From contig JAFYBJ010000050.1 of the NCBI GenBank assembly GCA_017540265.1, positions 1-59,945 on the forward strand: a stretch of 59,945 nt of DNA. Reading direction: 5' to 3'. The DNA comes from Lachnospiraceae bacterium (lineage in GTDB: Bacteria > Bacillota > Clostridia > Lachnospirales > Lachnospiraceae). Positions 15,321 to 24,208 of this stretch are shown in pieces. A program made the translations under genes and the position numbers. Under the pieces are notes generated by a model. It saw nothing but the letters and a program-made list of their open reading frames with translations. It was not told where the DNA came from and did no database searches. Every line of letters begins with the position of its first letter. Positions within the stretch are counted from its first letter, which is position 1.

Positions 15321-16043
15321 ATGGCAGGTATATCGGGAATCACAGGTATAAATACAGCCTCTGCAGGCTCATCATCTACCGTATCCACGCTTTTTTCATC
15401 ACTTAACACGTCACAGGGCAGCTCTTCAAATTCCGCTGCATCTTTAGGTTTTGACGTTAATACTTACGGTCTCTTAAAGAGCGGCGCTTATTCAAAGGTG
15501 CTTAAGAAGTATTACAGCGAAAAGAATCACACAGAATTAAGTGAGGAAGAAACCACAAAGCTTACCAAGAAGATAAAAAATACGGCTGATGCCGCAGGCG
15601 ATCTGGTGGGATCGTTCAACGATCTCAGAAATCTCACTTTTTCCGAAGAGACAAAAGAAAAAGACGCCGAAAAGATAAAGGCCTTCGTTGACGATTACAA
15701 CAAGCTCATAGAAAACGGCACGGATTCGGTTTATTCAAATGTAGCCCAGAAAACGGAATGGCTTAAGAATCTCACCGATGAAAGCGATGCCCTCTTAAAG
15801 AATGCAGGCATAAGCATTGATTCTGACGGGAAGCTTTCCTTCGACAAAGATGCTTTCATGAAGGCGGATACAGACAGTTTAAAGGATGTGTTCACGGATC
15901 CCCAGGGCTGGGCATCAAAGGCCGAATATAAGGCTGAGCAGATCTATTCCCTCGCACTTACAGGTGACAGCTCCGCAAATTCCTACACAAACGCAGCCAC
16001 CTATAATGCGGGAAACGCTTCATCCTACAATACGACCGTTTAA
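15321..16043 (+). CDS. small protein with a FliD-C-like domain
   Basis: A 240-residue protein, serine- and threonine-rich at both ends, with no classical signal peptide. Residues about 115-200 (AFVDDYNKLIENG, then a helical stretch, then NAGISIDSDGKLSFDKDAFMKA and LKDVF) resemble the C-terminal domain of the flagellar cap protein FliD, where the GI-x-D-x-DG-x-L-x-x-D pattern is conserved. It is far shorter than FliD and no flagellar gene is nearby, so it may be a stand-alone secreted or cell-surface relative. It has its own promoter, ribosome site and terminator. Function unknown. Confidence 0.75.
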   Translation: MAGISGITGINTASAGSSSTVSTLFSSLNTSQGSSSNSAASLGFDVNTYGLLKSGAYSKVLKKYYSEKNHTELSEEETTKLTKKIKNTADAAGDLVGSFNDLRNLTFSEETKEKDAEKIKAFVDDYNKLIENGTDSVYSNVAQKTEWLKNLTDESDALLKNAGISIDSDGKLSFDKDAFMKADTDSLKDVFTDPQGWASKAEYKAEQIYSLALTGDSSANSYTNAATYNAGNASSYNTTV

Positions 16044-16066
16044 AAAACTGAAAATATCATGATAAG

Positions 16067-16100
16067 CGCCCCTGCCCCGAAGGCAGGGGCGTTTATTTTA
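16067..16100 (+). terminator. rho-independent terminator of the FliD-C-like gene
   Basis: Stem CGCCCCTGCC (16067-16076) pairs perfectly with GGCAGGGGCG (16082-16091) around a five-base loop, followed by TTTATTTTA. It lies 24 bases after the stop. Confidence 0.9.
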
Positions 16101-16101
16101 T

Positions 16102-16140
16102 AAAAAAGCACAGCCGGATGGATTTCCGTGCTGTGCCTTT
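16102..16140 (-). terminator. rho-independent terminator of the BspA-like gene
   Basis: On the minus strand GCACAGC (16130-16136) pairs with GCTGTGC (16108-16114), extended by a CGGA/TCCG inner stem, then TTTTTT. It ends the convergent 5.5-kb surface-protein transcript; flanking A and T runs could make it work on both strands. Confidence 0.8.
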
Positions 16141-16180
16141 TATCTGGTCAATTAAACTTCAGTTCATTCTATGTTCAGGA

Positions 16181-19100
16181 TCACTGAACGTTGATATCAG
16201 CAGGTGTTATCTTGAAGGTTGTATTTGCCCTTCCGCCGTAGGAACCTACGCCGCGGATCACGACCTTGGCAGTTCCCTTGTTTGTATTGTTTTCACATGA
16301 TTCAACTATGTAATCTGTTCCTGCCGTAAGAACCGCACCGTTCCTTGCAGTCACTGTGAAATCCTTCGCATCGGGAACGATAGCTTCTCCCGTATAGCTG
16401 TATGTCTTATTGCACTTTGCAGACTTAAGCTGGTTCTTGCTGTCTACCACTGTGAAGCCTCCGATCACGGAACCGGTGTACATGCCCTTCATGGTAACAG
16501 TTACCTTTACTCTTGTGCCTGCCGCAAGGCCTGCAGCCTTGATAGCATCCTTGCCCTTATACTCGGTGGTTCCGACAGTATAGGTAAAGGTAGCATCGTA
16601 ATCGTTTCCTGCCGAAAGCTCCTTGCCTCTGCTGTCCTTAAGAACACCGTCGGGTATAGTCACCTTTCCGCCGCTTATAGGAGCATCGTTTATGCTTAAG
16701 CTTACGTTGTTGTTTGCATTGCTGCAGTTCCTCTTTATGACTATGAATCTGTATACGAGGCTTCCCTTGTAATTGCCCTTGCCTGTTATAGTCATGGAAG
16801 GAAGATTTGATTCCGCGGTACCTGTGTTTGTCTCAGAGGTATTGTTCTTATAATCGCCTATCTTATAATCCCTGCCCTCTACAAGGGTAACGCCGCCGAT
16901 AGTAAGCGCAACATTAGGCTTTGCACCATCCTTGTCATAAGGAGCCATGAAATATTTTCCGCTTGCATCATAAGTACCCTCATCAAGAACAGTCACCTCT
17001 GCCAGTGCTATATCCATAGCATCGATAGTGAAGTTCACTTTTGCCTTGCTGCCCTTGTAGCCGCCCAGACCCGTAAGTGTGGCAGTAGCGATTCCGGCCT
17101 TTGCGTTGTTCTTGTATGTTACGGAATAGTCTTTTCCTTCGATAAGCTCTTTTCCTCCAAGTACGAAATTGCTGCTTGCAAGAACTGCTATGCCGCCGTT
17201 ATAGGATATGCTTCCACCTTTAACCGACACACCGGTAAGTTTTCCTATCGGGTTTATCTTAAAGGCCGCCTTCTTCTGGCCGCAATAGTTGCTGTCCGCT
17301 GTAGGAAGGATGTAAACTGTTCCCTTCTTGGGATCTACGGCATTTATGAAATCAGCTCTGAGGCCTGCCGCAGTGAAACCGTTTGCCTTATTTAAGGTTG
17401 CAACAGGAGCACCGCCCTGCATTACGGTGATGCTTATGGCATCATTAAGGCTTGCATCAACTCCGGAATAGGTTATAGGTGCTGCGGTTACTTTAAGCTT
17501 CGCAATGTTGGTACCTGCAGATACGGTAACCATGCTCTTTATGTTGCCTGTAAAGTTTCCTTCTCCCTTATAGGTAACCTGGAAGGTGCCTGTGCCGGGA
17601 AGCATTACGGAAGCGCCCTTTACATCTATGGCATTACCGGAAGCATCTGTTATCTTGTAATCCTTTCCTGCCTTAAGCTTCTTACCGTTCATCATGATAA
17701 GAGGAGCATGCTTCTTTGCTCCGGAAGCATATGCCATGTCTACGGTTTCTGCATTTGAAAGATCATAACGCGCAATTGTGAAAGGAATGATCTTTGTTCC
17801 CTTATATGCGCCCTTGCCTTTTATCACGATGTGGGGTGCCTTCATAGCCTTTGCATTTGCCGCGGTCACTCCGGTTGCATCGAAAGCATTCTTATTATTC
17901 TTGTAGGAGATAGTATAGTCTTTCTTTAAGGTAAGTCTCTCTCCTCCGAAATATACGTTTACAACAGGCTTAATAGCCTTGCCTGTATAAACAATGCTGC
18001 CCTCGTTCTCGATCGTTGCCCACATACCGCTTGTTACGGCTTTGAATATACCCGTAACTGATATGGAGGAAGTATCTACGCCTGCAGGTATAACAAAGCT
18101 TACGGTATTGTCATTTCTGCTGCTGTCGTAATCAAATGTCTGTACCACACCGTTTCCGAAGTTCACCTTTATACCGGTGAAAGTATAATTATCTTTCGGA
18201 GCCGCAGTCACGGTAACGGTGTCGCCTGCATGATAGGTTCCGTCAGCGATCTTTATGCTGCCTGAAGTGCTTCCGCCTGCAGCCACAGCCACAGGAGCAG
18301 CCTCTACAAGGGCGCTTACGAATACGTCACCTTCAGGCATCCTGAAATCTGTCTTTTCATAGGCCATCTTGTTGCCTACATTTACAGGATTTCCATCATT
18401 ATCCGATACTGACCAGCCATTAAATACGAAGCCCGGAAGCAGGTTGCAGGAGATGGTAACTACGGTACCGGGTGCTGCTGCCGCCTTATCAGCGGAAATG
18501 GTCGCACCCGCAAGGGTATCATCCACTATTACATCATATTCGAATGCGGTAACTTCCAATTTGAATTTGATCTTCGGACCGTCAGCAGTCTTTACAGTGA
18601 TATCGGTGCTGTTCTTTGCAAGTGCGTTGATGGTAACTTCCCTGAAATCAGCGTCATCACCGCTGGCATTATTGTATGAGATAGTAGCCGTTGCGGTCTG
18701 CGATGAGTTCCACACTGCGATCTTTGCAAATGTAGCATTATCGGGTGTTGTTATTGCCTTGAAATCGGCAGATGTCCCGACCATCAGCTTTACGGTATCA
18801 TTATCACTTACAGTTACTTCCTTCCCTGTCCGGGGATCGGTATATACAACGGAAAGAGCATTAACGGAAACCACATTCTTGGGCTCTTCACCATCCCAGT
18901 TGTACATCCAGTATGCATTGCAGAGATAATCATTATCTCCGTTGAACTTATTGGTTCCTTCGAGAGTTTCACGCTCAAGCGGAGTACCCTGATAATACAC
19001 GAGCATAAGCTCTTCGCAGCCGCGGAACGCGCCCTTCTTTATATCCTGTACCTTACCAAGGTATACCTTGGTAAGAGCCTTACAATTCTGGAACACGCCC

Positions 19101-21700
19101 TCATCTATCATTCCGAGAGAAGCCGGGAACTGGATCTCCGTAAGAGCAGTACATCCTGAGAAGGCATTTTTTCCTACACCGTTGAACTGTTCTCCGCCGC
19201 TTGCCACATCATAAGGGAAGTTTATCTTTGTAAGCGATGTACAATCTGAAAAAGCATTCTCACCTATACCGGTGATGGTCTTGGGTATGGTTACTGCCTT
19301 GAGGGAGCTGCAGCCCTTGAAAGCATCATTCTCAATGATCTTTATATTGCTGTTATCACCGCCAAAGTCTATACTCTCCAGAGCTTTACAATCCTTGAAC
19401 GTACTCTTGTCTATCTTTGTAAGTTTCTTATTAAGCTGCACGGATTCTATCCCGGTACATCCTTCAAAAACACCAGTATCGCCATAGCCTAAAGCTTCTA
19501 TCTTTTCAGGGATAACTACTGTTCCCTTAAGCGATGTACATTTTGCAAAAGCGCCGTCTCTGATATTTGAAACATTTGTACCGGTAAAACCATTAAACTT
19601 AGTGAGTGCGCTGCAGCCGTAAAACATATTCTTAGGAATAGCACCCACATAAGTTCCGGATATGGAATAATCGGTAAGGCTGGTGCAATCCTGACAGACA
19701 GCCTCTGCCTTGAAATCAATCTGCTCCTCGCTAACGACCTTCCATTCAACGTTTCCACTGTCATCAATGTTCAGGGAAACCTTATATATCGTTACATCTT
19801 TGGCAGATTCAAACCTTGTCTTTTCAGGAAAATCAATCCTCTTTAATGAAGAGCAGCCCTTGAAGACTCCTGTCTGGATATATATATCCTGATCATTAGG
19901 AAGAGAAACCTCCGTTATGGATTTGCAGTCTGTGAAAACATTTTCTCTAAAAAGAAAGACTTTTTCAGGTATTACAACCTTTCCGTTATTTTCAGGTCCA
20001 AAAGATACAAGCTTTTCACAGCCGTTAAAAGCATAATCAGGAAGTATCGATATATCCCATCCTGCTGTATAGCTTACCCATGTCAGATTCTTACAATTCT
20101 GACACAGGGCTCCGCCTAACATTGTAATGCTGGGAGGAAAAGCTATGGTCTTTATTCCGGAAGAATCAAAGGCATTGCCTCCGATATGCTCAAGACCGGT
20201 TCCCAGATTAATGCCTTCTAATGCCTTACAATCTTTAAAAGAACTGTTACCTATATTTGATACGGTATTCGGAAGTGTAAGCTGGCTGTTTAAACTTGTA
20301 CATCCCTGGAACGCGGAATTTCCTATAGTTTGAAGATTCCCGTTTTTCGGGAATACAAAGGTCTTAAGTCCCGTGCAGTTTTCAAACGCATTATTTCCTA
20401 TAGTGACGAGGGATGTCGCATTTCCCAGATCCATATTAGCAAAACTCTTACAGCCCTTGAAGGCGCTGTTACCTATCAGTATAACTTTATCTGTTACGGG
20501 AAGTTTTCCGTTATTTCCATTTAACATTGTGCAGTTTTCAAAGCAATTTGCTCCGAAAACCTCTACTCCCGTGCAACCTTCAAGCAGGTTCAGAGCATTA
20601 CATTCCTTAAATGCCGACTTACCTATAACAGTTACTTTTGCAGGCACACTAACCTTAACAATATTGGTTTTTTCAAAAGCAGATTCACCAATGTAAGTGA
20701 TATTTTCCGGCAGTCCCTCATAAGTTCCGTTCTTATCCAACGTGAACTTGCTGCATTCTTTAAAAGTATTGTCAGAAACCGTCTTAAGTTTTGTAAGATC
20801 TTTTACATTTGCGTAAGTAAGAGAAGAGCAGCCGCTGAATGCACCCTTGTCTATACCTATTATTCCGGAATGAAACTGGATATTGTTGAGGTTTTTACAA
20901 TCCGCAAAAGCTGACTCAGCTATATATGTGATATTTCCGGGTATCTGAAGATTGGTAAAATTCTTCCCCTTAAAAACCTGTGCGCCTATGGTTTCACAAC
21001 GTGCTTCTACAGAAACATGCCTGTCCTCACCATCCCATACATCAGGAAAAGTAATGGTCGAGTTGTCATTTATGGCATTGTACCATTTTGAATTCCCGGC
21101 TTCCGTAAAGATAGTATCGGTAGCACCCTCTATTTTTTCTACAGCCGCATACTTATAATATGTCGCAGTATCACTTCCTTTTGCTTTCACAGTAGCCAGG
21201 TAAAGCTGAAATGTGATTGACTTTTTGTTGTCGCCTGATTCTATGACAACCTCTTTCTCAGCAAGATCATCTGACTTAACATATTTTCCCTGAGCATTGT
21301 CATATTTTGCCTTGTAAAGCTTTTCGATATTTATATCGTAGCCTTCCATTTGTTTATGAAGTATAGGCAGATCCGCGTCGGCATCATCTATTACCAGATC
21401 CACAAGATTCCTTGCATCCCCGTCATAGTTCGACTCTGCCACAGGCACATCCGTTTCATTTCCGGATGCATCCGTCATTTCCTCTGAAAGCAGAGCTTTT
21501 GCCGGAGCCTCTGACTCCGTCTCCTCTTCCACAGCCTCGCCTGCATCTGCTTCCGCTGCCGCAGCCGCCTCTGTCTTTGCCTTGCCATCCTCTGCCGCCT
21601 GAGCATAAAGCACCCCGGCAGGCACGACAGACTGGACATTCATGCTTATCGTCAGCAGGAATGTCAGAGCCCTGGTCAACCATGTTCTTCTCTTAACCAT
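16181..21700 (-). CDS. BspA-like leucine-rich-repeat surface protein
   Basis: A 1839-residue secreted protein. Residues 1-35 form a signal peptide (basic RR, hydrophobic core, then AQA|AE), followed by an alanine/glutamate-rich linker. Roughly residues 220-910 hold more than twenty BspA-type LRR_5 repeats of about 23 residues (pattern IGNSAFKGCKSL...LP). Then come a BIG2-like domain, an InlB/bacterial-repeat-like domain (GATISADKAAAAPGTVVTI) and several copies of a beta module with the pattern YTGKAIKP...DY.ISYKNN...I.GKGAYKG...F.I. BspA-like LRRs bind host or bacterial surface ligands. There is no LPXTG motif, S-layer-homology domain or C-terminal helix. The start has GGAGGTAG four bases upstream and a strong promoter at 21758-21786. 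Confidence 0.9.
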   Translation of the reverse strand: MVKRRTWLTRALTFLLTISMNVQSVVPAGVLYAQAAEDGKAKTEAAAAAEADAGEAVEEETESEAPAKALLSEEMTDASGNETDVPVAESNYDGDARNLVDLVIDDADADLPILHKQMEGYDINIEKLYKAKYDNAQGKYVKSDDLAEKEVVIESGDNKKSITFQLYLATVKAKGSDTATYYKYAAVEKIEGATDTIFTEAGNSKWYNAINDNSTITFPDVWDGEDRHVSVEARCETIGAQVFKGKNFTNLQIPGNITYIAESAFADCKNLNNIQFHSGIIGIDKGAFSGCSSLTYANVKDLTKLKTVSDNTFKECSKFTLDKNGTYEGLPENITYIGESAFEKTNIVKVSVPAKVTVIGKSAFKECNALNLLEGCTGVEVFGANCFENCTMLNGNNGKLPVTDKVILIGNSAFKGCKSFANMDLGNATSLVTIGNNAFENCTGLKTFVFPKNGNLQTIGNSAFQGCTSLNSQLTLPNTVSNIGNSSFKDCKALEGINLGTGLEHIGGNAFDSSGIKTIAFPPSITMLGGALCQNCKNLTWVSYTAGWDISILPDYAFNGCEKLVSFGPENNGKVVIPEKVFLFRENVFTDCKSITEVSLPNDQDIYIQTGVFKGCSSLKRIDFPEKTRFESAKDVTIYKVSLNIDDSGNVEWKVVSEEQIDFKAEAVCQDCTSLTDYSISGTYVGAIPKNMFYGCSALTKFNGFTGTNVSNIRDGAFAKCTSLKGTVVIPEKIEALGYGDTGVFEGCTGIESVQLNKKLTKIDKSTFKDCKALESIDFGGDNSNIKIIENDAFKGCSSLKAVTIPKTITGIGENAFSDCTSLTKINFPYDVASGGEQFNGVGKNAFSGCTALTEIQFPASLGMIDEGVFQNCKALTKVYLGKVQDIKKGAFRGCEELMLVYYQGTPLERETLEGTNKFNGDNDYLCNAYWMYNWDGEEPKNVVSVNALSVVYTDPRTGKEVTVSDNDTVKLMVGTSADFKAITTPDNATFAKIAVWNSSQTATATISYNNASGDDADFREVTINALAKNSTDITVKTADGPKIKFKLEVTAFEYDVIVDDTLAGATISADKAAAAPGTVVTISCNLLPGFVFNGWSVSDNDGNPVNVGNKMAYEKTDFRMPEGDVFVSALVEAAPVAVAAGGSTSGSIKIADGTYHAGDTVTVTAAPKDNYTFTGIKVNFGNGVVQTFDYDSSRNDNTVSFVIPAGVDTSSISVTGIFKAVTSGMWATIENEGSIVYTGKAIKPVVNVYFGGERLTLKKDYTISYKNNKNAFDATGVTAANAKAMKAPHIVIKGKGAYKGTKIIPFTIARYDLSNAETVDMAYASGAKKHAPLIMMNGKKLKAGKDYKITDASGNAIDVKGASVMLPGTGTFQVTYKGEGNFTGNIKSMVTVSAGTNIAKLKVTAAPITYSGVDASLNDAISITVMQGGAPVATLNKANGFTAAGLRADFINAVDPKKGTVYILPTADSNYCGQKKAAFKINPIGKLTGVSVKGGSISYNGGIAVLASSNFVLGGKELIEGKDYSVTYKNNAKAGIATATLTGLGGYKGSKAKVNFTIDAMDIALAEVTVLDEGTYDASGKYFMAPYDKDGAKPNVALTIGGVTLVEGRDYKIGDYKNNTSETNTGTAESNLPSMTITGKGNYKGSLVYRFIVIKRNCSNANNNVSLSINDAPISGGKVTIPDGVLKDSRGKELSAGNDYDATFTYTVGTTEYKGKDAIKAAGLAAGTRVKVTVTMKGMYTGSVIGGFTVVDSKNQLKSAKCNKTYSYTGEAIVPDAKDFTVTARNGAVLTAGTDYIVESCENNTNKGTAKVVIRGVGSYGGRANTTFKITPADINVQ
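18950..21010 (-). repeat. tandem leucine-rich-repeat coding array
   Basis: Within the BspA-like gene, a unit of about 69 bases encoding the LRR_5 consensus (I..SAF.GC..L..I.LP) recurs more than twenty times, with inserts of variable length. Boundaries are approximate. Such arrays can change copy number by recombination. Confidence 0.75.
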
Positions 21701-21757
21701 TTTTCTACCTCCACGTTTTTTTATTTTTGCCCTCGTTTGTTGCAGAATATCGGAACC

Positions 21758-21786
21758 ATTATATTATGATTCCCTTCGGTTTTCAA
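21758..21786 (-). promoter_or_regulatory. sigma-A promoter of the BspA-like gene
   Basis: Minus-strand TTGAAA (21781-21786), 17-base spacer, TATAAT (21758-21763), 57 bases before the ATG at 21700. Confidence 0.8.
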
Positions 21787-21840
21787 TCCACACCCGTTAC
21801 CATTCCGGGATAACCCATGTTTGCGTCCGTACTCCGCAGA

Positions 21841-21868
21841 TTGAAATAATCCCCTGTATCTGTATAAT
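21841..21868 (+). promoter_or_regulatory. sigma-A promoter of the six-helix membrane protein
   Basis: Plus-strand TTGAAA (21841-21846), 16-base spacer, TATAAT (21863-21868). The gene at 21935 has GGGAG five bases before its ATG. The promoter is divergent from that of the BspA-like gene. Confidence 0.7.
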
Positions 21869-21934
21869 GAAGCAGAGCAGTAAAATATGGCATCGAAAAC
21901 CAAAATTATATAAGCATCAATACCGGGAGAATAC

Positions 21935-22597
21935 ATGGACCCCATAAAAAACGGTGACAGAGTCGTAATAAAAAGAAATATCAGACAGGATATCAGCGAC
22001 GGGCTAAACGTTATCATCGTCTGCCTTGCCGGAGCCGGTGTATACCGCCTTCTCAAACATATGGACGACGAGAATGTTCTGGTATCATCAGGGTTTGCGA
22101 ACCTGAAGTACTATACATCAATCTCAAATATTTTATGCCTTGCCACCGCCATCCTTTTTCTCGTATTATCTGTCATCAACAAAAGATGCCCCATACTGCC
22201 GAAGCTTATATCCGTATCCGGTGTAGGGCTCACTTTCCTTGTGACCGCGGTCTTTCTGGCTCCGTCACATCCCGAATTGAATCTGTATGTCGGTGCAAAC
22301 AGATTTTTTCATCTGTGGGTTCCCATCGCCGCCATGATAGAATTTGTCATGTTTGAACAGGATAGGCGCATGCCATTCAAATATACTTTATACACGGTGA
22401 TCCCCACTCTTTTGTACGGCCTTGCATATCTTATAAACTGCCTGGTAAACGGTATAAAGACCGAAACCGGCACCAACGACTGGTACGGTTTCCTTGAATG
22501 GGGATATCCGACAGGGATCCTCATATTCGCGGTCCTTATCATCCTCAATTGGGCCATCGCCTGCCTGCTCTGGTTTATAAAATCCAAAATAAAATAA
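21935..22597 (+). CDS. six-helix membrane protein, Pr6Pr-like
   Basis: A 220-residue polytopic protein with six likely helices (about 22-38, 58-80, 90-108, 124-142, 152-172 and 190-215). Motifs such as LKYYTSISNILCL, FFHLWVPIAAMIEF and TNDWYGFLEWGYP resemble the Pr6Pr / FAR-17a-like family of bacterial integral membrane proteins, whose function is unknown. The conserved histidine in the fourth helix and the tryptophan/tyrosine motif before the last helix fit that family. It stands alone with its own promoter and ends convergent with tRNA-Leu. Confidence 0.7.
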   Translation: MDPIKNGDRVVIKRNIRQDISDGLNVIIVCLAGAGVYRLLKHMDDENVLVSSGFANLKYYTSISNILCLATAILFLVLSVINKRCPILPKLISVSGVGLTFLVTAVFLAPSHPELNLYVGANRFFHLWVPIAAMIEFVMFEQDRRMPFKYTLYTVIPTLLYGLAYLINCLVNGIKTETGTNDWYGFLEWGYPTGILIFAVLIILNWAIACLLWFIKSKIK

Positions 22598-22610
22598 AAA
22601 AAAGCAAAAA

Positions 22611-22692
22611 TACGGATGGCGGGACTTGAACCCGCACGCCTTTCAGCACAGGAACCTAAATCCTGCATGTCTGCCAATTCCATCACATCCGC
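22611..22692 (-). tRNA. tRNA-Leu (anticodon TAG)
   Basis: An 82-base class II tRNA. Acceptor GCGGATG pairs with CATCCGT (terminal G-U pair), discriminator A; anticodon stem CAGGA/TCCTG with loop TTTAGGT gives anticodon TAG (plus-strand 22656-22658), reading CUA and CUG. A short variable arm (GTGCTGAAAGGCGT) precedes the T arm GCGGG/CCCGC with loop TTCAAGT. CCA is not encoded; a T-rich stretch follows. Confidence 0.93.
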
Positions 22693-22706
22693 AAATACTG
22701 TCAAAT

Positions 22707-22712
22707 ATTATA
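22707..22712 (-). promoter_or_regulatory. probable -10 box of tRNA-Leu
   Basis: A perfect minus-strand TATAAT lies 14 bases before the tRNA start. The -35 would fall inside the 3' end of the diguanylate cyclase gene and is a weak match. Confidence 0.45.
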
Positions 22713-22720
22713 AGTTATTA

Positions 22721-24208
22721 TCAAACGTTATCCGCAAGCTTCCCCATAAGCGCCTCTGCATCACTTTCCGCCTCTGCACCGGGATCTTCATTTTCCTTTT
22801 CGGAAACAGCCGTTAAACCTCCCTCTGCTTTTTTCCCGGCATCTCCCGAAGGAGCGGTGCTCTTCTCTTCTTCATGACCTTCAAGATCTTCATAGCGCAC
22901 CATACGGTTTCTTCCATTGGTCTTTCCGAAGTAAAGCGCCTCATCCGCTTTCTTTACAATATCCTTCATATCATCCACAGTATTGCCGGAAATGATACCG
23001 AAGGTCATGGTGACTTTTATTGATCTCTCACCATATTTAATGGTCTTTGCCCTTACAGCGGCCATAAGTCCCAGCAGGGCTTCTGCCGCCTGATCTTCCG
23101 AAAGCTTGTCAAATATGAGCAGGAATTCCTCACCGCCCCAGCGTACCGCAAAGCCTTTTCCCACCATAAGCTTACGAAGCTCCAGTGACACGAAGCGAAG
23201 AACCTCATCACCCGCATCATGTCCGTATGTATCATTCACCTTCTTAAAGAAGTCTATATCACCTATGGCAACCGCAAAGGGCTGACCGGTCTTTACAGCC
23301 GCTTCACTGACATCCTTCATTCGCGCAGTACCGAAACGCCTGTTGTAAAGCTTGGTAAGAGGATCCTTCTCCACCATAACACGCAGGGTATCCCTCATCT
23401 TTACCACACCCTCGGCAGCTTCCCCTATCTCATCACGCCTCTTTGCCGCACGGTCTCCCATCTCGGCATCAAGCCTTCCTTCAGTGACAATACCGAGAAA
23501 CTTTCTTATTTCCTTTATGGAGAGTACAACCCCCCTGGTATATCTTATACTTATAAGGGATGCAAAAAGTATGGTAAGGATAGTCACAAGAACTATGGGG
23601 CTGATCTGTTTTTTAATCGCCTGCTCCACCTCACCGGTTCTTTCACCGGTGCCTATCATACCTGCAAGACTCCCATCAGAATTAACAAGCGGCACGTAAC
23701 AGACATGATAGCTTTCATTATTTATATCCGCCACATAAAACAGAGGTTCCATGCTTTTCTCCATCGCGGACATTATAGCACCGTTTACGCCGGTGGCTAC
23801 GCTTCTGGTACCGTTTTCATCCGTAATGGTGGTAAGTATCCTTGCATCCCTGTAAAAAAGCGTAACCTCCATGCCTGTATCCGCTTTTATCCTGTCTACT
23901 CCCGTAAAATCTCCGGTAAGTTCCTTTTCTCCCTTGTAAAGCGATACTGTCTTATCTCCAACCAACACATAATCACCGGGATAAAGACTGTCATAAACCG
24001 ATCTTGTGAGCTCCGCAGCAGCCTTAAGCGAACGGTTCACTTCCGTTTCCACCACGTTCCTGTAATTTCCGGACGCAACGATAGCAATGATCACGCCCAT
24101 GGCCAGCATCGGCAATACGGTAGATACCAGTATGGCCCTCTGAAGCCTTCCTATTTTGTTTTTTTTCATATCATTTCCTATATTATTTTTTTCCGTCTTA
24201 TCTTTCAT
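22721..24208 (-). CDS. membrane diguanylate cyclase (Cache-HAMP-GGDEF)
   Basis: A 495-residue sensor enzyme expected to make cyclic di-GMP. Membrane helices at about 25-46 and 203-220 flank an extracytoplasmic Cache-like domain (DTGMEVTLFYRDARILTTI and PLVNSDGSLAGMIGTGE). A HAMP linker follows, then GGDEF at about 280-440 with KDPLTKLYNRR, DIDFFKKVNDTYGHDAGD and the active-site GGEEF at 358-362. The inhibitory I-site RxxD expected at 349-352 is VGKG, so product feedback should be lost. The C-terminal 55 residues are acidic and disordered. The start overlaps the ClpX-like gene upstream by four bases, so it belongs to that operon. Confidence 0.92.
   Translation of the reverse strand: MKDKTEKNNIGNDMKKNKIGRLQRAILVSTVLPMLAMGVIIAIVASGNYRNVVETEVNRSLKAAAELTRSVYDSLYPGDYVLVGDKTVSLYKGEKELTGDFTGVDRIKADTGMEVTLFYRDARILTTITDENGTRSVATGVNGAIMSAMEKSMEPLFYVADINNESYHVCYVPLVNSDGSLAGMIGTGERTGEVEQAIKKQISPIVLVTILTILFASLISIRYTRGVVLSIKEIRKFLGIVTEGRLDAEMGDRAAKRRDEIGEAAEGVVKMRDTLRVMVEKDPLTKLYNRRFGTARMKDVSEAAVKTGQPFAVAIGDIDFFKKVNDTYGHDAGDEVLRFVSLELRKLMVGKGFAVRWGGEEFLLIFDKLSEDQAAEALLGLMAAVRAKTIKYGERSIKVTMTFGIISGNTVDDMKDIVKKADEALYFGKTNGRNRMVRYEDLEGHEEEKSTAPSGDAGKKAEGGLTAVSEKENEDPGAEAESDAEALMGKLADNV

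Noticed and set aside
18950-21010. Possible CRISPR array because of regularly spaced repeats
   Set aside because: The repeats stay in one reading frame, vary in sequence and encode LRR_5 units; there are no unique spacers or cas genes.
22611-22692. Integration (att) site at the tRNA-Leu 3' end
   Set aside because: No integrase, phage gene or direct repeat of the tRNA end was noticed nearby.
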